Assembly (NCBI GenBank): GCA_012523155.1
Contig: JAAYJB010000352.1
Location: 1 to 5,561 of the forward strand
Length of the DNA stretch: 5,561 nt
Source: Synergistaceae bacterium
GTDB taxonomy: Bacteria > Synergistota > Synergistia > Synergistales > Aminobacteriaceae
Reading direction: 5' to 3'
Part shown: piece by piece, positions 1 through 5,248 of the stretch
Layout: every line of letters starts with the position of its first letter
Position numbering within the stretch: the first letter of the stretch is position 1
Translations under genes and position numbers: made by a program
The notes under the pieces: model-generated
Told to the model about the DNA's origin: nothing
What the model saw: the letters and a program-made list of their open reading frames with translations, nothing else
The model's database searches: none

Positions 1-141
1 AAAGGGGAAAAGACCTGAAATACCTGAAAAAGAGTAAAAAAGAAAGGAAGCGGGGAAACGAAAACTGTTCATTTCCCCGTCCGGGGAGCTATCCCTTTAC
101 TTGAGGGAACGAACCTGCGGATTTAGGGGGGCAACACGCTC
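1..141. other. Intergenic or leader region with no gene seen
   Basis: No convincing coding frame starts here, and no tRNA, rRNA or well-known riboswitch was recognised. The left end is purine-rich. Positions 51-108 contain short complementary segments: 51-58 with 72-79 (8 bp), 74-78 with 83-87 (5 bp), 84-87 with 92-95 (4 bp) and 92-96 with 104-108 (5 bp). Neighbouring pairings share bases, so they exclude each other. A run of six G lies at 126-131. The stretch may be the 3' untranslated end of a gene left of the window, an RNA leader or simply spacer; the sequence does not decide between these. Confidence 0.4.
31..79 (-). terminator. Possible intrinsic terminator on the minus strand
   Basis: A perfect 8-bp stem (51-58 with 72-79, 13-nt loop) is followed, when read on the minus strand, by a pyrimidine-rich tract containing six consecutive T (plus-strand positions 35-50). 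The T-run starts several bases after the stem, which is not ideal, and no minus-strand gene is evident to its right. It could instead be an RNA hairpin of a plus-strand transcript or chance pairing. Confidence 0.2.
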
Positions 142-175
142 TTGCGCTGTCCGTACCACGTGATATACTTATAAT
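142..175 (+). promoter_or_regulatory. Promoter for the 41-aa gene
   Basis: TTGCGC at 142-147 is a fair -35 element. After 16 bp comes TATACT at 164-169, preceded by TG at 161-162 in the extended -10 position. A perfect TATAAT overlaps at 170-175 but lacks a -35 at good distance. Transcription would start at about 176-182, leaving an untranslated leader of about 55-60 nt before the start codon at 237. The call is based on consensus match only. Confidence 0.6.
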
Positions 176-190
176 ATTAATGGTACGGAC
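149..190. promoter_or_regulatory. Perfect 10-bp inverted repeat straddling the -10 region (candidate operator)
   Basis: GTCCGTACCA at 149-158 is the exact reverse complement of TGGTACGGAC at 181-190, separated by an AT-rich 22-bp spacer that contains both possible -10 elements. The arm centres are 32 bp apart, about three helical turns, so both arms face the same side of the DNA. The left arm lies upstream of the predicted transcription start, so it would not be in the RNA made from this promoter. That favours a DNA-level operator over an RNA hairpin. The regulator is unknown. A CACGTG palindrome at 157-162 overlaps the inner edge of the left arm. Confidence 0.55.
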
Positions 191-236
191 CATTCAGTTG
201 CTTTTGTTTGAATTTTGAAGAAAAGGGAGATGTATC

Positions 237-362
237 ATGGAAAAAAATGTCTACGACATGAAAATATCCAAGGCAAAAAAACACGAGGATTCTACAGAGA
301 GCTTCAACAATCTTATGGCCGACCTGAATCACGACACCTATAAATCCCGATATGACCAGTAA
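237..362 (+). CDS. Small 41-aa charged protein of unknown function
   Basis: The ATG at 237 has a good ribosome binding site, AGGGAG at 224-229, 7 nt upstream. The frame runs 41 codons to TAA. The product is hydrophilic and highly charged, with 6 Lys, 1 Arg, 5 Asp, 3 Glu and 2 His. It has no Cys and no hydrophobic segment, so it should be a soluble cytoplasmic peptide; the second half (from about residue 20) could form a helix. It is bracketed by its own promoter and a strong intrinsic terminator 2 bp after the stop, so it appears to be a free-standing gene rather than a leader peptide of the transporter operon. It contains no run of codons for one amino acid such as attenuator peptides have. 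A 38-codon frame from an ATG at 230 overlaps it, but that start lies too close to the Shine-Dalgarno site. I do not recognise the family. Confidence 0.6.
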   Translation: MEKNVYDMKISKAKKHEDSTESFNNLMADLNHDTYKSRYDQ

Positions 363-364
363 AA

Positions 365-395
365 GAAACCGCCCCTGAAGGGCGGTTTCTTCTTT
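365..395 (+). terminator. Rho-independent terminator of the 41-aa gene
   Basis: A perfect 10-bp stem (365-374 with 380-389, GAAACCGCCC against GGGCGGTTTC) has a 5-nt CTGAA loop. It is followed by a T-rich tail, TTCTTT, at 390-395. It begins two bases after the stop codon at 362 and should end the small transcript before the transporter operon. Confidence 0.88.
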
Positions 396-421
396 GAAGT
401 TGCCTCCGGCTGCGCTATAAT
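394..421 (+). promoter_or_regulatory. Promoter of the ABC transporter operon
   Basis: TTGAAG at 394-399 (four of six consensus bases) is followed after 16 bp by a perfect TATAAT at 416-421. The predicted start is near 428, giving a leader of only about 22 nt that holds the Shine-Dalgarno site at 436-444. The -35 overlaps the T-tail of the preceding terminator, so the operon is separately promoted. No operator-like repeat was seen. Confidence 0.6.
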
Positions 422-435
422 GAGTCAGTTTCAAC

Positions 436-444
436 AGGAGGTGA
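436..444 (+). promoter_or_regulatory. Ribosome binding site that sets a TTG start for the ATPase
   Basis: AGGAGGTGA matches the 16S anti-Shine-Dalgarno perfectly and lies 5 nt before the TTG at 450 (8 nt counted from AGGAGG). The alternative in-frame ATG at 420 has no such site and overlaps the -10 box. The in-frame GTG at 441 is part of the site itself. Confidence 0.8.
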
Positions 445-449
445 CCGGT

Positions 450-1286
450 TTGGAAATAAGCGTTGAGGGGAATACTTCGGATTCCTCGGTTTCCCACCAG
501 TCTGCTATTGATGTAAAAGGTCTTTATAAATCATTCGGCAGGCTTTCAGTTCTTGAAGATATATCCCTTTCTGTAAAAGAAGGCGAAGTTGTTTCAGTTA
601 TCGGTCCAAGCGGCTCAGGCAAGAGCACACTGGCGAGATGCATCTGCAGGCTTGAGAGAATTGACAGCGGAGAGATATATCTTTACGGCCAGCGTACCGA
701 CGGTCAAAAGCATTCAAACAGTGATATTGCACGGCTGGTCGGTATGATTTTCCAGCAGTTCAACCTTTTTCCCCATCTTTCAGTTCTGGACAATCTCACA
801 TTGAGCCCGATGCGAATTCTCGGACTTTCCAGGGAAGAGGCGCAGGAAAATGCCATGGCTCTCCTTAAACGTGTCGGTCTCGAAGAGAAGCAAAACGCCC
901 GTCCTAACCAACTGTCAGGAGGACAATGCCAGAGGGTCGCCATTGCGAGGGCCCTTGCCATGAGCCCGAAAATAATGCTTTTTGACGAACCAACCAGCGC
1001 GCTGGACCCGGAACTGGTGGGTGAAGTGCTTGAAGTAATAGCAGGTCTTGTCGATTCGGGGATGACCATGATGATCATCACCCATGAAATGATGTTTGCA
1101 AAAGAGGTTTCCGACAGGGTTCTTTTCATGGCGGACGGTAACATAGTCGAACAGGGACATCCCAAAAAAATATTTACGTCTCCCGAAGTCCCCAGGACGC
1201 AGATTTTCCTTCAGAGGCTACTCGCCCATTTCGGAAAAGAACTGACAGAAGGAGAGAAAAGGGGGGAATGTTCTCATGGAGCTTGA
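450..1286 (+). CDS. ATP-binding protein of a polar amino acid ABC importer (GlnQ/HisP type)
   Basis: This is the ATPase subunit that powers amino acid uptake, working as a dimer on the inner face of the cytoplasmic membrane with the permease encoded next. From the TTG start it is 278 aa. Visible motifs are Walker [10 protein letters not shown] (about 52-60), the Q-loop in [16 protein letters not shown] (about 101-116), signature LSGGQCQR (about 155-162), Walker B with D-loop [14 protein letters not shown] (about 175-188) and the switch His in ITHEM (about 212). FQQFNLFPH and [10 protein letters not shown] are typical of the polar amino acid transporter family. Two features are slightly odd. 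A Ser-rich N-terminal extension of about 19 residues precedes the nucleotide-binding domain, and Cys replaces the usual Gln in LSGGQQQR. The 3' end overlaps the permease start by 11 bp, which implies translational coupling. The family is sure, but the substrate (glutamine, arginine, histidine, cystine or other) cannot be told. Confidence 0.94.
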   Translation: MEISVEGNTSDSSVSHQSAIDVKGLYKSFGRLSVLEDISLSVKEGEVVSVIGPSGSGKSTLARCICRLERIDSGEIYLYGQRTDGQKHSNSDIARLVGMIFQQFNLFPHLSVLDNLTLSPMRILGLSREEAQENAMALLKRVGLEEKQNARPNQLSGGQCQRVAIARALAMSPKIMLFDEPTSALDPELVGEVLEVIAGLVDSGMTMMIITHEMMFAKEVSDRVLFMADGNIVEQGHPKKIFTSPEVPRTQIFLQRLLAHFGKELTEGEKRGECSHGA

Positions 1287-1929
1287 TTTTACCGCGATAG
1301 CTCCATACCTTCATATGCTGCTGACAGGTGCGAAGATAACAGTCCAGGCTTCTGTGCTGTCAGTTCTCTTCGGGGCGTTCCTGGGAATAATCGTGGGTGC
1401 ATTGCGGGTCGTTCCAATAGCGCCGGTACGTTCCATTGCCGCCGGATACATTTATATTATCCGGGGGACACCCCTGCTGATCCAGCTCTTCCTTATCTAT
1501 TTCGGGCTGCCTTCCCTCGGGCTCAATCTTCCGGCGTTCATCGCCGGAATCATCGGGCTTTCGATCAACTCTTCAGGATATGTGGGAGAAATAGTTAGGG
1601 GAGGCATCGAGGCCGTTCCCAAAGGACAATGGGAGGCTTCCAAAGTGCTCGGGCTTTCGTACTTGAAGACCATGCGGTTTATAATTCTTCCCCAGGCGAT
1701 ACGGAACATGCTTCCCGCAATAGGAAACGAGTTTGTGACCCTTATCAAGGAATCATCTCTTCTTTCAACACTGGCTATTACGGAATTGACAATGGTCGGG
1801 CAGCAGGTCAGAAGTGTGACATACGCTTCTTTCGAGACCTTTATCGTTGTAGGAATTATCTACCTGGTGTTGACCAGTGTTACGAGCCTCTTCCTGCGGT
1901 TCATCGAAAGAAAGTGGAACGTCAGCTGA
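1276..1929 (+). CDS. Permease of a polar amino acid ABC importer (HisM/GlnP type)
   Basis: This 217-aa inner-membrane protein forms the translocation channel and pairs with the ATPase encoded just upstream. Hydrophobic segments lie at roughly 20-43, 55-80, 86-107, 146-168 and 186-206, matching the usual five-helix core of the family. The cytoplasmic coupling loop (EAA motif) is clear: [20 protein letters not shown] at about 120-139. Other family marks are [17 protein letters not shown] near 63-79 and [14 protein letters not shown] near 151-164. The length is normal. The start at 1276 follows a G-rich site (A1260 plus six G) about 9 nt upstream and lies inside the end of the ATPase gene. With a single permease gene, the channel is probably a homodimer. 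No solute-binding protein is fused or adjacent, so the binding protein must be encoded elsewhere. Confidence 0.94.
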   Translation: MELDFTAIAPYLHMLLTGAKITVQASVLSVLFGAFLGIIVGALRVVPIAPVRSIAAGYIYIIRGTPLLIQLFLIYFGLPSLGLNLPAFIAGIIGLSINSSGYVGEIVRGGIEAVPKGQWEASKVLGLSYLKTMRFIILPQAIRNMLPAIGNEFVTLIKESSLLSTLAITELTMVGQQVRSVTYASFETFIVVGIIYLVLTSVTSLFLRFIERKWNVS

Positions 1930-1936
1930 AGAAACT

Positions 1937-1984
1937 AAAAAAAGGCCGGAGAGCGGACTGATTCGCCTCTCCGGCCTTTTTTTT
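1937..1984. terminator. Bidirectional intrinsic terminator between convergent genes
   Basis: A perfect 10-bp GC-rich stem (1944-1953 with 1967-1976, GGCCGGAGAG against CTCTCCGGCC) is flanked by seven A on the left (1937-1943) and eight T on the right (1977-1984). It therefore works for the transporter operon on the plus strand and for the 305-aa gene on the minus strand. It begins 7 bp after the permease stop and ends 1 bp before the minus-strand stop codon at 1986-1988. Confidence 0.93.
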
Positions 1985-1985
1985 A

Positions 1986-2903
1986 TCAACCGTTCCTTCC
2001 GGTTACTGCAGCCCGGTCACTGTACCTGGATCTATCATTTTCCGCGGCAATGCCATCCAGAAACCCCCAGGATGCCATAACGATCTCCCTGATAGAGAGC
2101 TTGCGCCGCTCCCTCATTTCGTTCCAGAGCACAATTGGAAGGAACATCCATATCCTGAAAGCTGATTCAGGCCCTTCACCTCCGAAATCCGACAGTATGA
2201 GGTATCCTGATTTGCTGTAAAGAACAACCGGCCTTGATGACTGGGAGTTCATCCTCTGCAGGTCATCCAGGGAAAAAGCGAGGCCTTCCATTTCCTGTAT
2301 GTCCTTTTTTCCCGGAATTTCCGTGAGAGAGAACCAGACTCTGGGAATCTGGGGTGCTCCTTCGAAAACATCGGAAGCATTTTTTAGCCACGTCTTTACC
2401 CTTGAAACGGCTTCATAATCATTACGGAAAAGCGCAAACCGTATTGCCCAATAGGCCATCCGTGCAACGGGCGTTTTTTCCAACGCTTCTTCTACTGAAT
2501 CCTCCCGCTTCAGGAAATCGCCGTCTACTGCACAGCACTCCTCTCCCAGCAATCCCCGCAGAATAAGGGCCGTCGGAAGGTGCTCACCGGGCGGCGGCAT
2601 GAGTCTCGAAAGCTGCGCCCGCAGTTCTGTTGTGATCTCTGCTGAAAGGGTGACCTTTTCCGTATCGCCCAAAAAAAGCGTTTTAGGCCTGCCATCGTAA
2701 AGAAAAACCTCCGCGGATTCACCAGTTCCAAGTTTCCCCAGTATCCAGCGTTCGTAATTCTTCATTGATGCGAAACCTGAAAGGTACCTGCTGTAGGGGA
2801 GAAGAAGAAGGATCCGCGGAGAAGGCATTTCAGGCAGTCCGTGAACAGCCATATCTTCAGGAAGCCTTGCCATGCTCCCTTTAGACATGAGTTCAAAAAT
2901 CAT
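1986..2903 (-). CDS. Uncharacterised 305-aa protein
   Basis: I do not recognise this protein. The ATG at 2903 is chosen because AGGAGG (2912-2917) lies 8 nt upstream; a second in-frame ATG at 2909 would leave only 2 nt. There is no signal peptide and no full-length membrane helix, only short hydrophobic patches (ILLLLP near 31-36, IWMFLPIVLW near 251-260), so it is probably cytoplasmic or peripheral. Residues about 137-180, rich in Ala, Glu and aromatics, look like a helical pair vaguely resembling a TPR repeat. A Cys-Cys pair occurs in GEECCAVDG near 120-128. The C-terminus is polar and Arg-rich. It lies 125 bp downstream of the acyltransferase gene on the same strand, has a candidate promoter of its own and ends at the shared terminator. 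Its length and sustained open frame support a real gene; its function is unknown. Confidence 0.8.
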   Translation of the reverse strand: MIFELMSKGSMARLPEDMAVHGLPEMPSPRILLLLPYSRYLSGFASMKNYERWILGKLGTGESAEVFLYDGRPKTLFLGDTEKVTLSAEITTELRAQLSRLMPPPGEHLPTALILRGLLGEECCAVDGDFLKREDSVEEALEKTPVARMAYWAIRFALFRNDYEAVSRVKTWLKNASDVFEGAPQIPRVWFSLTEIPGKKDIQEMEGLAFSLDDLQRMNSQSSRPVVLYSKSGYLILSDFGGEGPESAFRIWMFLPIVLWNEMRERRKLSIREIVMASWGFLDGIAAENDRSRYSDRAAVTGRNG

Positions 2904-2911
2904 GACCATCC

Positions 2912-2917
2912 CCTCCT
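2912..2917 (-). promoter_or_regulatory. Ribosome binding site deciding the start of the 305-aa gene
   Basis: On the minus strand this reads AGGAGG, followed by 8 nt to the ATG at 2903. That spacing is normal, while the ATG at 2909 is only 2 nt away, so translation should begin at 2903. Confidence 0.75.
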
Positions 2918-2933
2918 CTTCCTGCTTTTAATA

Positions 2934-2962
2934 AGGGTATCATCAAACAATCACGACATCAA
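2934..2962 (-). promoter_or_regulatory. Candidate promoter of the 305-aa gene
   Basis: Read on the minus strand, TTGATG (plus positions 2957-2962) is followed after 17 bp by TACCCT (2934-2939), preceded by an extended -10 TG (2941-2942). Transcription would start near 2927, about 24 nt before the start codon at 2903. The -10 is only moderate. No clear terminator was seen between the acyltransferase stop (3029) and this site, so read-through from tyrS is also possible. Confidence 0.45.
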
Positions 2963-3028
2963 GAGAAAAATACGGAAGAGGACTATTTTCAGGAAGCGGA
3001 ATCTACGGTCCGGAGAATCCCGAAACTG

Positions 3029-3907
3029 CTATTTCCACCTGCGGTGAAACCACAGCCACTGCTCGGGGCAGCGAAGTATCATTTTTTCGATCGTTCTGTT
3101 CATTCGAATAGTGTTTTCGTACAGCCTTTCCTCCCTGCTGCCTCCGACGGCCATGACAACAGGGGGGCTTATTATGACCTTATGCCTGAAAGGGGCTGTT
3201 CTATACGAAACGACAGGAATAACTGGAACACCTGCCATTTCAGCCATGGCTGCAGGCCCTTTGGCCGTGTAGCACATTCTTCCAAGAAACGGAGAATGGA
3301 CACCGGAGGCATTCCATGCCTGGTCTGGGAGCAGCCCGAGAAATCCCCCGTTTTTAGCGAAACGTATGGCATCTTTCATTACGAAGTGTTTTTCAAATGT
3401 ACCCATTCCGACCCTCGCCCTGTACTCTTCGATCAAACCGGCCAGGTTGGGATCATCAGGGTTTCTTACGACGGCCGTGAGAGGGTACCCTGACTGTGCA
3501 AGCCATGCGGCGAGCAATTCCCAGTTCCCTATATGGCCAGTGAGTATAATAGTCCCTGTGCCGCTCCGTTTCGCGTCATCAAGTATCTCTTTACCCTCGA
3601 CCTCATCTACCCAGCTGAGAACCTGTTCGGGGGCCGAGACGACTGAAAGGTATTCCGCAGCCATCCATGAAAGATGTTTGTAACATTTTTTTACCGTTTC
3701 ACTCCGCCATTCACCTGTAGATCCCGGAAAGGCCAGGCGCAGGTTTTCAAGAGCAACATCCTTTCTCGGACGAATGCATTTCAGTGCACCGGAAAAAAGA
3801 CCGGCAATGCAATTTGCCCGCCACCCCCGACGGGAAAATTTTCTCATCAAGTCGAGGATGGCGGCTTTTCCTTTCATCCTGGTACTGTCTTTCGCTTGCC
3901 CTTCCAT
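3029..3907 (-). CDS. LpxL/HtrB-family lysophospholipid (lipid A) acyltransferase
   Basis: Members of this family transfer a fatty acyl chain from acyl-ACP to a Kdo-lipid A precursor or a related lipid at the inner membrane. The 292-aa product has the catalytic H-x4-E motif in GHIGNWE (His at about 125, Glu about 130). It also has VALENLRLAFP near 51-61, NPDDPN near 149-154, LLPDQ near 192-196, PFLGRMCYTAKGPAAMA near 206-222, and the typical C-terminal PEQWLWFHRRWK at 281-292. The N-terminus is short, and the stretch around 30-45 is only weakly hydrophobic where the Escherichia coli enzyme has a clear membrane anchor. No good Shine-Dalgarno site precedes the ATG at 3907. Later in-frame ATGs at residues 11 and 21 are no better, so the start is uncertain. 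It follows tyrS by 9 bp and is probably cotranscribed and translationally dependent on it. The family is firm; which acyl chain or lipid it uses is inferred only by analogy. Confidence 0.9.
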   Translation of the reverse strand: MEGQAKDSTRMKGKAAILDLMRKFSRRGWRANCIAGLFSGALKCIRPRKDVALENLRLAFPGSTGEWRSETVKKCYKHLSWMAAEYLSVVSAPEQVLSWVDEVEGKEILDDAKRSGTGTIILTGHIGNWELLAAWLAQSGYPLTAVVRNPDDPNLAGLIEEYRARVGMGTFEKHFVMKDAIRFAKNGGFLGLLPDQAWNASGVHSPFLGRMCYTAKGPAAMAEMAGVPVIPVVSYRTAPFRHKVIISPPVVMAVGGSREERLYENTIRMNRTIEKMILRCPEQWLWFHRRWK

Positions 3908-3916
3908 TATGGATGG

Positions 3917-5197
3917 TTACTGGAAAAGAACCATGAAAAAACGTTTTTTCCCGAGTCTTGCAAAGATATAGCGTTGTGCAAGCACGTCGTTTTCCGAAAC
4001 TTCTCTGGCGTCGTCTTCGATGCGGTCTCCGTTGATATATAATCCCCCGCCTTTTATAAGCCGCCGAACCTCGCTCTTCGATGAGCAGGCTCCCGCCGTT
4101 GCCAGAAGATCGACAAGGGGCACAGGGAAATTCCTGGAAGCCGGCCCGGTGGGAACTTCATCAGCGAGAATGTCGAGCATGTCTGCTGAAAGTTCCTTCG
4201 GTTCAAAAGAATCACCGAAAAGTATACCGCTTGCTTTTTTTACTGTTTCAGCGCTTTTGGCACCGTGAACAATAGTTGTGACCTCATATGCAAGGCGCCG
4301 CTGGGCTTCCCTGAGATGGGGCGACTGGTTATGAAGCTTCATTATGCCGCTTATTTCTTCAATAGAGAGGAACGTAAAGAGCTTAAGCAGCTTCTCAACA
4401 GACTGGTCTTCGACGTTGACCCAGAACTGGTAGAATTTGTAAGGAGATGTACGGGCAGGATCAAGCCATACCGCTCCTTCCTCGGTCTTTCCGAATTTTG
4501 TACCTGATGACGTAAGCAGAAGCGGCTGCGTCGCTCCAAAGACCTCTCCTCCCGTCTTTTTCCGGACAAGGTCAACACCTGATATTATGTTCCCCTGCTG
4601 GTCATTGCCCCCCATTTGAAGCTTGCACCCGTAATTTTTGTAGAGGTGAAGAAAATCATAGGCCTGGAGCAGTACATAGGAGAACTCCGTATAGGATATA
4701 CTTTTTTCAGGGTCTTCAAGCCTGCTTCTTACATATTCCCTCGATACCATTGCATTGATGGAAAAGTGTTTGCCTACGTCCCTGAGAACCTCCAGAAACG
4801 TGAGTTCCGACAGCCAGTCGTAGTTGTTTATCAAGACAGCTGAATTGTCTCCGCAGTCGAAGTCGAGAAATGAAGTAAGCTGTTTTTTTACTCCCTCGAC
4901 GTTCTGTTTCACTTTTTCAATGGTAAGAAGGTTTCTTTCCTTGCTTTTCCCTGAAGGATCCCCTATAAGCCCGGTACCCATTCCGGCGAGTGGTATCGGC
5001 CTGTGCCCGCATCTCTGGATCCAAGAAAGCGCCATAATAGGAATGAGGTGACCGACATGAAGACTGTCTGCTGTAGGGTCAAAGCCTACATAGGCCGTAA
5101 CCATTTCGCTGCGGAAAAGTTCGCCGAGTGCTTCATCGTTGCTGCACCATTCAACGTGTCCTCTCTCCCTGAGGACTTTGAGAACGTCTGAAAACAT
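3917..5197 (-). CDS. tyrS: Tyrosyl-tRNA synthetase
   Basis: This cytoplasmic enzyme activates tyrosine with ATP and loads it onto tRNA-Tyr. The 426-aa length is normal for the bacterial class I enzyme. The catalytic domain shows YVGFDPTADSLHVGH (36-50, with the HIGH-type motif HVGH at 47-50), TGLIGDPSGKSKER (75-88), QAYDF (178-182) in the tyrosine pocket, GGNDQQGNI (196-204) and the KMSKS-type loop KFGKT (234-238). The typical LDPARTSPYKFYQFWVN follows. An S4 RNA-binding domain occupies about 357-420. The start at 5197 has AGGAGG (plus positions 5205-5210) 7 nt upstream. One residue is unusual: many bacterial enzymes read GGSDQWGNI, and here Gln replaces the Trp. Only 51 bp separate it from the upstream gene, with no T-box leader and no clear promoter, so it probably belongs to an operon with its neighbours. 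Confidence 0.97.
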   Translation of the reverse strand: MFSDVLKVLRERGHVEWCSNDEALGELFRSEMVTAYVGFDPTADSLHVGHLIPIMALSWIQRCGHRPIPLAGMGTGLIGDPSGKSKERNLLTIEKVKQNVEGVKKQLTSFLDFDCGDNSAVLINNYDWLSELTFLEVLRDVGKHFSINAMVSREYVRSRLEDPEKSISYTEFSYVLLQAYDFLHLYKNYGCKLQMGGNDQQGNIISGVDLVRKKTGGEVFGATQPLLLTSSGTKFGKTEEGAVWLDPARTSPYKFYQFWVNVEDQSVEKLLKLFTFLSIEEISGIMKLHNQSPHLREAQRRLAYEVTTIVHGAKSAETVKKASGILFGDSFEPKELSADMLDILADEVPTGPASRNFPVPLVDLLATAGACSSKSEVRRLIKGGGLYINGDRIEDDAREVSENDVLAQRYIFARLGKKRFFMVLFQ

Positions 5198-5248
5198 TAA
5201 TTTCCCTCCTGGTCTATGTTTCCTTATGGGGGATCACAGCCGGAAAAG

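Noticed and set aside
1..148. A 6S RNA, tmRNA or SRP RNA gene in the left intergenic region
   Set aside because: Some short stretches looked faintly like parts of 6S RNA, but the long closing stem and central bubble could not be built, and no tmRNA or SRP landmark is present.
230..346. 38-codon plus-strand frame from the ATG at 230 overlapping the 41-aa gene
   Set aside because: Its start codon directly abuts the Shine-Dalgarno site, leaving no spacing, while the ATG at 237 is correctly placed.
177..497. Minus-strand open frame of 106 codons
   Set aside because: It runs antisense through the 41-aa gene, the terminator hairpin and the operon promoter, and has no ribosome binding site; the plus-strand signals explain the region better.
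704..1165. Minus-strand open frame of 153 codons
   Set aside because: It lies wholly opposite the ABC ATPase gene, which has all family motifs; the opposite frame is a shadow.
1877..2080. Plus-strand frame across the convergent terminator
   Set aside because: It spans the permease end, the terminator hairpin and the end of the minus-strand 305-aa gene, and has no start signals.
3366..3683. Plus-strand frames opposite the acyltransferase gene
   Set aside because: The minus strand encodes a recognisable acyltransferase here; the plus-strand translations show no family motifs.
4265..4507. Plus-strand frame opposite tyrS
   Set aside because: It is a shadow of the tyrS coding sequence, without ribosome binding site or motifs.
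5198..5248. T-box leader controlling tyrS
   Set aside because: Only 51 bp separate tyrS from the preceding gene, too short for a T-box, and no T-box motif or terminator is visible.
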